Position numbers and translations under genes: made by a program
Shown: positions 22,542 to 36,373 of the stretch, in pieces
Numbering within the stretch: the stretch's first letter is position 1
How the letters are laid out: every line of letters begins with the position of its first letter
Notes under the pieces: model-generated
Told to the model about the DNA's origin: nothing
Database searches by the model: none
What the model saw: only the letters and a program-made list of their open reading frames with translations
NCBI GenBank assembly: GCA_027405735.1
Contig: JAPEHQ010000025.1
Coordinates: 310,001 to 374,000 of the forward strand
From: Mucor racemosus
Lineage: Eukaryota; Mucoromycota; Mucoromycetes; Mucorales; Mucoraceae
DNA length: 64,000 nucleotides
Direction of reading: 5' to 3'

Positions 22542-23659
22542 ATGTTTTATGAAGGTTTTTGGGGTTTGGGGCATACTATGGCATTTTTTTTTACTAGAAT
22601 TACATGATATGTTGCTGTTCTGATCATGGAAAAGGTTACAGTCATCTTGCAACAAATGTTAAGCTACAATATCTTGTCCGCTCGATGTAAGTAAGTGCGT
22701 ATCCCTGTTGTACCTGTATCTATGAAGATACAAAATCCTTTTGGTTTACTTTCTTTTGTCAATGCTGTTTTGCATTTAAATCATTTTACTAAAGATTTGA
22801 TATTATAAAACTATAAAGATTCTGTGGTTTCCTTGTTGTAAACTTTTACGCTTTTTTTTTTTTTTTTTTTTTACGTTTTCACACACATTATAATCAACAC
22901 ATTTCATGAAACCTTTATTTTATCACGCTCATCTTTTAATATATCTTCTTTTCCTTTGAAAAGACCAACATGAAAATCGTTTTTACATGGATTTTATCTG
23001 CTCAATCATATTAAGTATTCCATGTTGAAGGCAGCCAACCTCACATTCAAAGGTTGCAAGATAAAGAGCGTGTGTGTATTTCTTCCTTTGTACAACATCA
23101 TGAGAGTTTCAAAAGAAGACCAGACATTATCAATGGGATTTCTTTCATCAACTATTATATATTTATTTTAGTATCTATTTGTTAATAGAAAATAAATATT
23201 CCATTTGTCATCCTATTCAACATTGTCCCGGCTACAAATTTTATTAAACGAGAAAATACTAAGGTATTGCAATGATGGTTATTAAGTAAAGTCTAGTTTA
23301 TTTTTCATTCTCTACCAGGAAATCTAGGTTTTGGATGGCTGTAAAGACTTTTTTATTTTTTTATAAATTTTGTGAGAGCACTTTTTCTGTTATAGAGATC
23401 CATGAAGGGATGAGTGGTATGCAAAACTAAAACCATAAGATAGTACTCATTAGCGCCTATCTAACGAATTTTACTTCGTGAAAAAATATTGATTTTTTGT
23501 CGAGAAAATTGAGATTGAATGATTGATTTTTGGTGATACAATAAAGGATTAATTTTGGATGAGGATATACAAGGAAAAATTTTCGGTTTTACAAAAAAAA
23601 GATCAAAAAAATGTATACCCCCACGAAAAATAGGGCTACAGCTATGTATAAATACTCAT
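22542..23659. other. AT-rich DNA, no gene seen
   Basis: Homopolymer T run at about 22851-22872. No ORF with protein-like composition and no repeat partner recognised elsewhere in the window. Confidence 0.45.
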
Positions 23660-24675
23660 TCTGTAGATAATTTTGTTGCGCATAACGTGCAAATAAAATA
23701 TTTTAGGGTTGCATTTGAATGAAGGGTACTTTTTGATCAAAAACCGTTAAAATTTGATATTAAATTTACTAGAAATTTTATGAGAAAAACATTTTCAAAA
23801 CCTACACAGATCGATTCAGAATTTAAAACTAAACCCAAGATATTTAATACGCTAGTTCAACTTACTATGCATTTTTGTGAGTAATTCAACATACAAGGTT
23901 TTTTTTTTGGATTTTTTTGGATTTTTTTTCCATTTGAACACTTTTTGGATTCAAGCTCAGTTACCTGTGCATGTCTGATTATACAATTTTATATAGTGAT
24001 ATTCAAAATCGGAGCGTGCCCCCGTTTCAATAGATAATTAGGAATTAAATTGGTTCTGAGAGAGCTCGACAAGATTAATGACATAAATGTAAAAAAAATG
24101 CTACTCAATTTAAGAAATATTTTGAAGTCTACCACAAAAATGTCAAAAAAATGGAATAAAAAAAAAGTTTTCAATATTTGTTCATACTTTATTATGTTAT
24201 AGAGCACTTCAAAGAGGAATAAGTTTTGTTATGAAAAAGTATTAGTATAGCTTAAAGGTTTGCAGAGATATGCAGGCTTAAAGTTTTTAATTTTAACAGT
24301 AAAATACCTGTAAAAATCTAAAACATTAGCACTAACAATTTTATACCAGCTACTAGAAGTAGAATATTTCTGGAAACACATTTTTAGATTATACATGAAT
24401 ATTTCAAGTACATTGGCATATTTTTTTATTCTGTTGTTGTTTAGTAAAAAAAAAATTGAGTAGAGATGAAAAGTCGGAACCAGTTTTTAAGGAGAAAACA
24501 GTACATTTTACGTGATTTCGAGTTTTTTTGTGAGGTATAAAATAATCGAAGTATGGAAAACGCACTGCAATCAATTGGTATCTATTTAATAATATCCAAG
24601 ATATATCTTGAAAGCTGTTTCGTATGGGATTAGCTATAGAAAAGGAGGCGCACTCCAATTTTGAATATTCGAAAC
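23660..24675. repeat. Dispersed repeat R1, copy D, rearranged
   Basis: The left part (about 23665-23900) matches R1 in plus orientation (gtagataattttgttgc, tcagaatttaaaact). The right part (about 24040-24675) matches R1 in minus orientation (ctactcaatttaagaaatat, gcactaacaattttataccag). The two halves face each other, so this copy underwent inversion or arose from two insertions. It keeps an uninterrupted gaaac at 24671, the site where LTR L4 sits in copy E. Confidence 0.68.
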
Positions 24676-25812
24676 TTTAGAATTTTGTGTATAGAGCATG
24701 TTTAAGATTTCATTTACAATTAGTGCATTAAAAGGCATTGTGAGTCGAGATTGAACTTTGAAACGGCCACAAATAGGGTGTGTATACATCTGCTACCACA
24801 ATGTCATTGAAGAAAACGAAAATTCCGCAGTAAGTTGATGATTCTGTTAGAAATCATTCTAAATGTAAGCCATAAATTTAATTACATTGATTGCTATAAA
24901 TCTCTATATATACTGAATACACTAAATTAACTTTTACAGCATAGATTCATAAAATATGGCAACTTTGTTTTGTCGGATGTTTACTAGTAGACAAGTTATT
25001 CGATTTTGAATTTCCAAGAATGAATTTAGAGAGCAAGTGCTACTTAGCTTGCCAAATTTATAATACGTACATAAAAATGAATCTTACATGTCAAATTTAA
25101 ATGCATCCTAGTCTTCATATTTTAAACTACACATGAATATATACTAGGACTTTCATGCCCTAATCAGTTTCTTATAAATATTATAAGTATAAACAGAAAA
25201 ACGAGTGGTTTGATTGCTTTGAGCGTTGTATTTGGCTTGAAGTTTCTCTATGTATCTACTCAAACGGCTTATGTATGCATTAATGTACAATGTACAGATC
25301 AATACAAAATATCTAATTGGTTACCCAAAATCAATGATATTTTATGGGGCTTCCGAGAAATGCAAATAAACAAAATAGCGTTTCGCAGATCTATTTTTGC
25401 TAACTGTTTATTTGACAACGAAATATTCGTAAAATCTCAAATTTAGGACACTAATTTTATGCAAATTTACAAAATATGATCTATTTATGTCTATTTGCAT
25501 AAACCATTTTAGATAATCTGCTTTGTGCATGTATAAAATCGAAAACCGATCAAATTTAAACACATATTTCCTAACAATTCTCGATTAGTTTAGCTTCATG
25601 TGATTAGCATGAAACACATATATGCAACAATAAAGCAAAATACCCTAAAACAGAACAGGTTTTCCTGTCAATTGAACCAATCGTTGACATAGTTTGTGTG
25701 AAATGTTGTAAAATCCTGTGACGTGTTGGAGAAATGGGCGAGCTATTATTACACCAGAACATGCTCACTTTCTTGATATTATGAAAAACTATTTTCTTTT
25801 GGACTTTATTAG
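24676..25812. other. AT-rich upstream region of the Rim15-type gene
   Basis: No gene recognised. An open frame at 25210-25446 shows no domain or splice support. The last 200 bp presumably hold the promoter, but no clear TATA box is visible. Confidence 0.4.
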
Positions 25813-28800
25813 ATGGAGCCCTTTGATGAATTCAGCAAAAAGTCGAAATTAGAGTCGCCAAAAGAAGAGAGAAAAGTGGCTTCTGTGCCAGATTCTATTC
25901 CATTATTACAGTCATCCGAGAGAGCAAATGCAGCGCCTGTCACTGTAAGCGCCATAACAACAGCTGCAGAAATAGCACCTCCGTCTTCGTCCTGCGCCAA
26001 ACTTCGAAGTGTTCCAATTCCACAACCTCTCATTTTAAAAAGACGTACTAGCAAATCCTCTATATCCTCGACAGATGATCATGATCAATCCAAGCTTGCC
26101 ACTCCTGTGCAGAGTAATTTTTTCCTTAATGAGAATAGCAACAATAATTATCCTACTTCACCTACAGGTTCTTTTTCAGGAGGAGATTTATCGTATCGAA
26201 GATCATTTGTAACAGACATAGATTACAGCAGTAGTCCAGGAAGCGAACCCAATGATATACCCCAAAGTTCTATTATTTATCAACAGCAACAAGGAGTACG
26301 CTCTCCTCCAGCGACATCTACATCTACATCCTCATTTTCACCGAGATATTCAAGCCCTCCCGCTGGTAGTGGGGGAAAATACATGGTTAGATCAAAAAGA
26401 GCTAGTTGGATCGACGGTTCTTCATCTATGACTCCTCATGATTCCACACCATCTACTCCTACTACTCAACCATCAACCGAAATTGCAAGAGCTTCAACTA
26501 AATCAATCATGATTCCACCTCTTGGCTTACCAAAGCCATTGCAGAATCAAACATTGGTAGGAGGACAAGCATCTTCAGATGATAGCTCTTTGAAATCAGG
26601 TTCTTTGTCCAAATTACGAGAAGATAGACAACAACAATATCAAATACCAAAGCGAGAGAACTCTTTGGATTGTGGAGCACCATTATCAGCCTCTTCTTCA
26701 ACAACCGATAATTCAGCTCATTCGTTCTTGTTGAATAAAAGTCGAAAACATTCGGAGGATGCTGCTACTGGAGAAATGGAAGATTTGACATACGACACTA
26801 ACAGTAAAAAGAGACCGTCTTTACATGAAAGAAAAGCATCGATTTCTTCTATTGTTACTGATTCGAGCTTAGCTAGCGAGGACATGTATTCTCCTTTATC
26901 TTCGCCTCGTAAGTGTTATTCAAATGTAAATCATTATAAATGTATTAATATAGTTATAGATCGTTATAAAACAGGTGGTGGAGGTGGAAGTAGCAGTGGA
27001 CAAAAATCAGCTTCAGCATCTCCTTTAGTCACCCATGCACTTACATCCAGCTCAACTCCTCATACACCCTATGTAAGTTCCCACAAAGCAAGACGAAGGT
27101 CTTCTATGAGTATGCTTCGAAATATACCCAGCTCAGAGCTTGCAGATATCATTAGTGGAAATTCACCCAACCCAATATTGGAGACATCACCTGCTGATTT
27201 ATTGAGCGGTATCCAACACCCACTTGGGATGATGGAGCGCTCCATCCCTGATGTATCTACAAGTGCATCGACAAGTAGTGAAATAACTAATTCGTCAGCG
27301 GTCTCACCATCTGCTGACGGTGTGCCCGTCTATCAACATTCATTACACTCTTTGTTAAGAAAGCAGCTTTCTAACAAAAGAAAGCCAATGCGAGATCGTC
27401 GTTCTTTACCAAATATTGATGGTAGGCCTCAAGAGGCTGACAAAGATGTTGTAGAAATGAACTTGGATGCTGGCCCATTGCAATCCACAGATATGCCACC
27501 AATGTTTGATGATAATCATGCAACAAATGTTGAAGACGATTTGAAAAGTCCTGTATACCCTGCCATGTTGTTAAACGAATCTCAATCAAGAGCTGACCAG
27601 GATAAACAAAAAGCACAATCATCAGCAAATACTGTTTTACCAACATTTTTACCAAATTCTATGAGTCGAGCATCTGCGCCTGATATGGTTCAATACAAGT
27701 ATGAAGATCAATATAAGGATTATTTTAGCAATGATCCTATTACAAGTATAGCTGCATGTAAGTATAAGCAAATCAATAAAGACTTTACAGATTACTCAGT
27801 GTTTTTTATAGCTGCTGCTATTGACGGTAAAACTGATGCATCACAACTACATCGACAACCAATGCTTACATCTTCATCATTTTATGGAGCTGATTATTCA
27901 ACTTATGGATCAGATGAAGATTATGCTAAAAAGCTATTCATGTCTCGATCTGCAAAAGTCAAAAGATGGTGTAGTTTACGAGTTGAAGGAATTGAGGATA
28001 AGCTACATTCACAAAGAAGACATCATCGACGATCAAGCAGTGCTACAAGTTCAAGCATTGTCCCTATTCGCGAAAGACACTATTCAGCAGCGAATTTGAC
28101 TCGAGTTCCTCGAGATGATTCCAATATGCCAACTATTCTTGTTACAACAGCGGATGAATGTTTGGATCATAACAATAGTTCTGAGAATCATGATATGGTG
28201 AATAACATACCTTGGGTTGATTGGTTAGAAGAGTACAAGGTTATCAAAGCTAGAGAAATCAGAAGAAGATCTTCAACACAGTATGATAGTATGTCAGATG
28301 TAGATACTGGAGAATACCATAATTCTCTTAAAGAGACAAAATTACCACCGCAACCATCTTCTTCAAATTCTACAACAACAACTGGATCTCAAGTCTCTGT
28401 TGTTAATCGTGTACTCTCGAATTGGTGGCATAATGTGAAAACTGGAGCAGAACATTATTCAAAATCTAGGCATCAATTCAAAAAGAAGGACTCTGATGCA
28501 TCTCAACAACAGCAACAACAGCAACAACAGCAACAACAGCAACAACAGCAACAACAGCACCAGCAGCACCAACAGCACCAACAGCACCAACAGCACCAAC
28601 AACAGCAACAGCAGCAACAGCTTGACAAGCAGCAAACAATACCCGAAACTCAAAACAGAGTATCATCGTCTTCTAATTCTATGCCTCCTCCTGCATCGCC
28701 TTCTCAACACAAGGAACAAATTCAAGATTCTTCCATGAGTTCACAAAAGAGAAATTCTTATAATCTATCGTTAGATTTACAAGATTTACAGCATCCATTA

Positions 28801-29542
28801 GAAGGAAAAATAAAACCATTATTGGTTGACGCTCCTTCTTCATCTTCTCCATCAGGAAGTATTCATACGAACAATACAAACCGTCGATGGTCATCAGTTC
28901 AAATGGAAACAGATAGCATGTCTCCCATGTCACTTCAAAATGACAGTAGTGCTCAATCTTCTGTTCCTGATAGCCCTTCTGGTTTAGCCCAAAAAATCAA
29001 CATACCAAGAAATCCAATCACGCAAAAGAGTCTTGCTAAACGGGTAGGGTATCGTTTTAACAATCCTGGTAATCGAATGGGTACATTTGGACAATTGAGT
29101 CATATATTTGGTAATACTCCAGATGGAAATGATAACAATTCCAATATGCGTATTCAGCATTCAATTAAGTCTCGTTTACAGTTTGCCAAGGAAGCCTGTG
29201 ATCTGGAACTTCGCCAGATTATTGATGGGTTGAATGAATATGTAGAGCGTGGTTTACAATATGTAGAAGATATGGATGTTCTTTTGGAAGAGGGTGTTCA
29301 TTCTGTAGGCAGTTCAGATACTGAAGAAGAAAATGATGAAAGTCATAATCATTCTCATAATCATAGCAATTTGTTGGCAGTTGCCGCAGCCAATGCTTCA
29401 ATTACAACTAGCTCAAATACTGTAGTTGATAATGCAAATCCTATTGTACATCCAGATACATATACACATCAGTTGCCTAGTGTTGTTGAAATTGATGAAA
29501 CACCATCTCCACCATCAGGACAACAACAACAACAACAACAGC

Positions 29543-29582
<40 letters not shown>

Positions 29583-32500
29583 GCAACATCTAGATGTATC
29601 AAATAATCCAAGTACAAATAGTCTCCCTCATAAACGTAGTCTATCATCTGCTATGGAAGAACATCATATTTCAGAAGAATTACCAACACCAAAACAATTC
29701 GCAAGTTCTTCTTCGCCTTCAACATCACAATCATCAAAGCCTATTGCAGCTGCTGTTGTATTACCTCAAAGTGCAAATGAAGAAATCAATAATCAATCTG
29801 GCGGTATAAATACTAATTCTATGGTTGCTTTCATCTCTGAAGATTCTTATTTACCTACGCCTTTCATTTTGACATTACAAGATTTAATTTCAGTTGCACA
29901 AAATGTAATGGATACATCGTTGGACGAGATTATCGAAACAAATGGTGCTTGTGCAGAAGCTGTTGCAAGAATTCAAACTATTGGCTCTAAATGGGACGTT
30001 CATCCAGAATGGCCATGTCGTGAATGGTATGTTCGTCTTTTGCTTGGTATTGCTGCTCTTAATCGTGTAGTTGAATGGTGGGCTGCAGAAAGAGGATTCT
30101 GGTCTAATGCTTCAGGCAATGCTACAGCTGTTTCTTCTGTACCTCCCAGTGATACTGAAGGAGACGATATGGATTCCATTAGTAATTTATCGAAAATGGA
30201 TGAAACAGATGATGAAGATGGACAGATGTCTTTAGATGAAATAAGTAGCCAACGCTCAAGAAAGACAGCGACTACAACATTTAATGATGACATGAGTCAA
30301 GATCCACAAATTTATGAGGACAACGACGCGATTGTAGATGAACATTTAGGGAGTTTACAATTACAAGAAGAAGCTGAACGTAGTCAAAACTCTACGTTTA
30401 TCATTGAGCTTAGTTTAGGTACAACTGTCGTTCAATATGTTAGTCCAGTGTGGTTTGAAGTTGTTGGGTAAAGTGAATTGTTTTTATAATGGAAATTACA
30501 ATAACTGATATGTTTTATATATAGATCCGATCCTCAGTCTGTTATCGGTCATAGTATTACTGAACTATTATCCATTGATGATAGTCAAGTGTTCATTGCT
30601 GCCACACAAGAGCTATTAGCAGACGATTCACATACTGTGGAAGTACGATTCAATGTTATTGGAAATGAGGGTTCACATATTGAAATGGAAGGTAAAGGTA
30701 TGCTCATGTATAACAGAGTTACAGGAGAACCTAGTCATACAATGTGGGTTATGAAGCCTGTAATTACTCGTCGTTGGTCCATCATTGATATGTCATTAAC
30801 ACCAAGAAATGAAAAGAAATCTGCATGGCTCAGTGGTAGTCCAACTGAAGAACATGCTGAATATATGAACGGTATTACTTACAATGATAGCAACAAACAA
30901 GATGAGCCTGTTACTGTTGAAGAACATCGCGCTATGATGCGTAATAGATCAAAATCGGAACCAGCAATTCATACACCACCATTTTTACCAACGCAATCTG
31001 AACAGCAAGAAGATCAACTCGCTGAAGGAATGCCTGTATCACTTTCAAGTCTTATGGCTCTACCACCTGTCCTATGTAGAGTATGCGAAAGATGGGTTGT
31101 TGCTGCATTTTTTGAACAACATTCTGAATTATGTGTAGAAATTCATCAAAGTGAAATGGATGTCAATGGATGCAATGATAGTCTTTTAGAATTGAAACAC
31201 ATTATTCATGAAAGAATGGAAGCTACAAAGCAAGAAATCAACGATTTAGAAGTAAATGTAAACACAAATACAAAAGATGAAAACGTTCAAACAGAAAACA
31301 ACCACGTTGATCATGACAATGATAACGATAGCGATCATGATTCAATTTTTGGAGATTGTTTACCATTAGATGCAGCAATTGAACCATTAGAAATGAAACA
31401 GTCTGAACTTGGTCAATATAAAGATTTGTTAGAAATTATTGAAGTTGCATTAAGTATTTCAATGCCTGGCACCATTGAAGATGGCATTGAAAATGGAGAG
31501 GAAAATGAATCAGAAAATGAAGGCGAGCAATCACCTAGGTCAAAAGACAAAATGGTGCAAATCATATACTGGAGACCACCTACCACTGATGATCCCGTGA
31601 TGAAAACTTTGATCAAAGATGTTGAAGATCTTACACGAGGCAAAGTAGATGCTGTAAATCGTATGCGAGATAGACTTTTATATAATAGTCGTGCAAGAGC
31701 AGAATTTCAAAAGAATACAAATCAAAATCCCAACTGGACTGAATTCATTTCTGAGTCTGTTGATGAAAAGAAATCTACTGATGAACGTATTAGTCCAATT
31801 GAAGAGACAGCAGAAGAAAATCAAATAGTAATTGAACAGCAACAAGAACCGCCCAAACAATCTTCTCATGCTAGAAGAAGTTTGATTAGTCGAATAAAGT
31901 CTTGGAGACAACGTCGATCTTCAGGTGTTGTTGGTAGATTATCAAGACGATTAAAGTCTATTACGCCTGATTCAACAAATACACCTATTGTGGAAATGGA
32001 AACAATTGATACACCTATTGGATCTCCTGGATTAAAACCTAAACTTGTACCTAGTATCAAACAAGATCATTTATCTTCTGGATCAAGAACTCCCAACAGT
32101 GGTCAATCAGCTGATACTCCTTCTAAATCTCCAATGTCACCGCTTCATGCACCTGTAGCATCTCGACCTACATTCCCCAGTATAAAAGATTTTGATATCA
32201 TTAAACCTATTAGTAAAGGTGCTTTTGGTTCTGTGTTTTTAGCTAAAAAACGTACTACTGGTGATTATTATGCAATTAAGTTCTTGAAGAAATCAGATAT
32301 GATTGCAAAGAATCAAGTTACAAATGTCAAAGCCGAACGTATGATTTTGATGTCTCAAACGGATAGTCCTTTTGTAACAAAACTCTATTATACATTTCAA
32401 TCTAAAGATTATTTGTATTTGGTTTTGGAATATTTGAATGGTGGTGATTGCTCTGCTCTGATTAAAGTTATTGGTAGTTTACCTGAAGATTGGACTAGAA

Positions 32501-34967
32501 ACTATTTGGCAGAAGTTACATTGGGCTTGGAGTATCTTCAAAGCAAAAATGTCATTCATCGGTACGTATAGTGTTCTAAAAAAAAAAACCGAAATTAATC
32601 TTACTAAATATACTTTCACTAGTGATCTGAAGCCTGATAATCTATTAATCGATCAAAATGGACATCTTAAATTGACAGATTTTGGTTTATCTCGTATTGG
32701 TTTCTTGGATCGTCGTGTTCGTGATGAATTAACAAATGTAGCTTATCATGATCGAGCTCAGCCTATTTCTCCTGCTCCATCTCGCTCAGGAACACCACCA
32801 CAATCTCCTGAAGATCAACAACCTTCCACACCTAATGGAGGAGCATATAGACATTCTTATTTCAGTCTTTTGTTTGATCAAAATCAAAATGGTTCGCCTA
32901 ATTCCACATATTCTGGTACAATCAATAATGAGGATGCCATTATAAACCCTGCATCACCTGAACCACGAAGCCAAGAACAACAAGGTGGTCATCGCCGACA
33001 TTTATCAGCCGCGTTATCTGATACATTAGCTTCAGGTATTAGTTCAACAAGCATGGTCAAATCAGAAAAGGGAAACAATAGCAAAGAAGACAGCTCCGCC
33101 ACACCAAAACAAGCTGTTGGTACACCTGATTATTTGGCACCAGAAAGTATTTTAGGTACTGGACAAGATTCTATGGTAGATTGGTGGGCTCTTGGTGTTA
33201 TTTGTTACGAGTTTTTGTATGGTATACCGCCATTCCATGCTGATACACCTGATAAAGTCTTTGAAAATATTCTCTCTAGACGAATTGATTGGCATGAAGA
33301 TGCAATTCAAATATCACCAGAAGCTCGTGATTTTATGGAGAGATTAATGACACTTGATCCTGAGAAACGTTTAGGTTATAATGGCGCAGAAGAAGTAAAA
33401 AGACATCCATTCTTCAAGAATATCAATTGGGAAACCCTAATGACTGAATCCCCATCATTTATACCACAACCAACTGATATGGAAGATACTGATTACTTTG
33501 ATGCTCGTGGTGCCACTATGCAACATGCTCCAGATGAAGTTAATTTGATTAATCACCTTGATGAATCAGCAAAAGCTCAAGTTGAACGTGCAAAGGCTAT
33601 TATTCGAGAGCAAAATCCTGAAAATTTACCACCTGTCAGTGATAAAAAACGCAAAAGTAAATCAGATGGAAAGAAGCCTGCCAAAGATACAAATGACGAT
33701 AAAGAAGCCGAAGATGATTCAGATAACACTGATTTCGGTACTTTTACCTACAAAAATTTACCTGTATTGGAGAAAGCAAATGAAGACATGATTCGTAAAA
33801 TACGACATGATAGTATATCTGCTAATGCTATAACTGATCCAGCTGCTGGAAAGTTAATACATCGTAAATTTCCTGCAATTTCAACGAAATCTAAAAGTAA
33901 TTTATCTCATGAAACAACATCTGGCCAATGTACACCAACAGGAAGTAATTACAGTCCATCAACAACTTCATCTACAAGTGGTACTCCATTATCAATGTCT
34001 CCCTCTGTATCTTCAAAATTGTGTATGGTTTCCCCTTCAATTGGAAGAAGACCAGCAGAATCAACCGTACCTCATATACCAACTAAAATGTCTGATATTT
34101 CATCGGCATCATCATCAAAGGAAGGTACTCCTCAGAGAACTCGTTCTTTATCCACACCATCTATTGATCCAGCTAAAGCAGCTGCTGCAATTGCAGCTGT
34201 TGCTAATGCAAATTCAAATTCTCCTTCATCTGGTCAATCACAAACCCAACCTCAACAACATCATCAACAACATCATCAACACCCTCATCATCATCATCAC
34301 CACCATCATTCTCATCATCAACATCCCATGGAAGAAGCGTCTTCAACTGCCAGTAGTATGGAAACGTATCAAAAGCTTCCTACTGTTTCACCATTGAATA
34401 AACCGGAACGTAAAAGTTCATTATCAACAGCATCAGCATCACCAGCTGCTTCTCGTAATACAGAACATAAATCAAAACCTTTAGCCTGTCTGGTTGCTGA
34501 TGATAACCCGATTAGTTGTAAAATTATTGAAACCATCCTTCAAATGCTACATTGTAGATGTGTGATTGTTAGAAATGGTGCACAAGCAATTCGTTCAGCA
34601 ATGAGTGATGTTCGATACGACATTATTTTTATGGATATTCGAATGCCAATCAGTAAGTATATATTAAAATCATGTATAAATAACTGTTTTTCTAACATTA
34701 AATAAATTAGTTGACGGTGAGACTGCAGCTAGAATGATCAAATCAACAAATAATAGTAACCGTGAAACTCCAATTATTGCTGTAACAGCATATGAACGAA
34801 CGGTGCAATTAGCAGGTGCATTTGATGATATTCTTAGCAAACCAGTTACAAAGCATGTCATATTACAAAGATTGAAACAATATTGTCGAAATTATGGTGA
34901 AGCTCATGCTTCTACAGAGACACCAAAAGCTACATCTATTAATGATTCTGCGAGTATTGCACAATAA
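25813..34967 (+). CDS. RIM15: Rim15-type PAS / zinc-finger / AGC kinase / receiver protein
   Basis: Exons 25813-26908, 26975-27757, 27812-30467, 30525-32561, 32623-34652 and 34711-34967 total 2953 codons. Order: a long Ser/Asn/Gln-rich N terminus; a Rim15-family region with HPEWPCREWYVRLLLGIAAL (about residue 1360-1380); a PAS-like domain (about 1490-1600); a Cys/His finger VCRVCERW-like (CRVC...HSELC, about 1690-1715); an AGC kinase from about 2067 with GAFGSVF, YAIKFLKK, HRDLKPDN and LTDFGLS; a roughly 140-residue insert before GTPDYLAPE, as in Greatwall/Rim15 kinases; and a C-terminal receiver domain (about 2810-2930) with ADDN, acceptor Asp in FMDIRMPI and SKPVTK. Rim15 integrates PKA, TORC1 and Sch9 signals for quiescence through endosulfines. 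The first two introns (66 and 54 nt) are multiples of three and lack stops. PolyQ/QH tracts lie at 28503-28622 and 29521-29588. Larger than the yeast protein (1770 aa). Confidence 0.93.
28503..28622 (+). repeat. CAA/CAG/CAC trinucleotide tract (polyGln/His)
   Basis: In-frame Gln tract with a regular Gln-Gln-His interruption inside the Rim15-type gene. A second, almost pure CAA tract lies at 29521-29588. Confidence 0.95.
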
Positions 34968-36373
34968 AGAGATATATTTTATACCTTGCATGATCTGCGT
35001 TTAGCCCACTAATTTTAAATAGATTCTTTATACTTTCACAGAGTAATTTCAAGACAATGAAAGCATGCAGTACCAAATTTAAGCTTCTGAGTACATTTCT
35101 TTATGTTTTAAAAAGTCGGCATTGTTCTTGTGCAGATTGGGATTTTTCATCAAGAACTCAAGCTGAATGAAACATTAAGCTGTTGTGATACTTTTTTATA
35201 ACATGTAGAATACATTTTATTGAAACTTTAGTTGCATTTTCCAACCATTTTTAATGTTTTTTTTATTTATTTGAAAGCTGCTACATGCTACTGCATTTCG
35301 CATTTAATGTCCTCTCAATTCTGATTTTCATGAACATTTGACAAATGTACGGTCGTCGGACATTAAATAATGAACTAATAATTAAGAAATAATTCCCTAC
35401 AAAAAAAAAAAAAAAAAAAAAACATTTGACAATCTTTTTTTACCTTTAATCAAAAATTTCAAAATAGATTATTTAATAGCCATATATTTTATATGGTAAT
35501 CTATATAGAATCAAATTCTTCATCTTTTGCGGTATTAAACAGCTAATGTTGTCTACAAAGAAAATTAGTAATCTTTGATTAACCAAAAATCATACTTTTG
35601 GCCAAAAGTCAAACTTTTCAAAATAAATTTGTATTTCCAATAACATCAAAATGTGCTCTGGCCAATGACCATTATTTTTCATCTATATGTACCTTAGTAA
35701 AAAGTTTCATTTTTGTGGCAAAAAAACTATATCAAAGAAATTTTATGAATTTTTGTTTATGATCCCTCATGGTCGAGGATCAATTTTTGGATGTTTTCAA
35801 AAAAAAAATTGGGGTAAATCCATCAGAAAGCAACTATGAAATCAAAGGAATTGTTTTGGCTAATTCTGCGACCTTAAAACCGCCGAAAAGCATGAAAAAA
35901 TAGACTTCAGAGTCGATGCACTTGAATGATTCAAGTAGTAAATTGACATTTCTTTTGCCAATAGAATATATTTAAGAAAGTATTTTCTTTGATTCTAACC
36001 ATTGGTGTTTCCTTCTAACATAGATTAATGCTATTGTTTACATGAAAATTGAATTCTATGCGGCCTTGTGTCAGTGTGTAACATTTATGCCAGATGCAGT
36101 TATAGTCTTTAAAAGCTTCCGTTTCCAACCAAATTACAGAAACGAGCCAATAGATCTTTGATACCACTCGCCAATCGCAAGTTGCTATCTGTTCTGTTAG
36201 ATGTCCGTTCATTTGTGCCTGTAGCACTCTATTTAAGGCAAAATGGAGTAAATTTAGTAGCGTACAGGGGAATCCAAAAATATAAACTTTTATATACTTA
36301 TACTATTATCTTGTTCTTCTTTTGTTCTTGGCTTTTTTATTTTCCTTGTGTATATTGAAAAAAAATTAGATAA
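34968..36373. other. Intergenic region between RIM15 and the WD40 gene
   Basis: A-run at 35401-35422. No ORF or repeat partner identified with confidence. A TATA-like ATATAAACTTTTATATA at about 36280 is a plausible promoter for the following gene. Confidence 0.45.

Noticed and set aside
22247..22623. Phe/Leu-rich ORFs of 101-116 codons in three frames
   Set aside because: Direct consequence of the 11-bp tandem repeat, which has no stop in any forward frame.
28459..28666. Leu- and Val/Ala-rich minus-strand ORFs
   Set aside because: Antisense of the polyQ tract in the Rim15-type gene.
32471..34705. A second, separate kinase gene starting at 32471
   Set aside because: The kinase domain is continuous across the 61-nt intron at 32562-32622, joining HR to DLKPDN.
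34734..34967. A separate receiver-domain gene
   Set aside because: It is the last exon of the Rim15-type gene, joined through the intron at 34653-34710 in the middle of the receiver domain.
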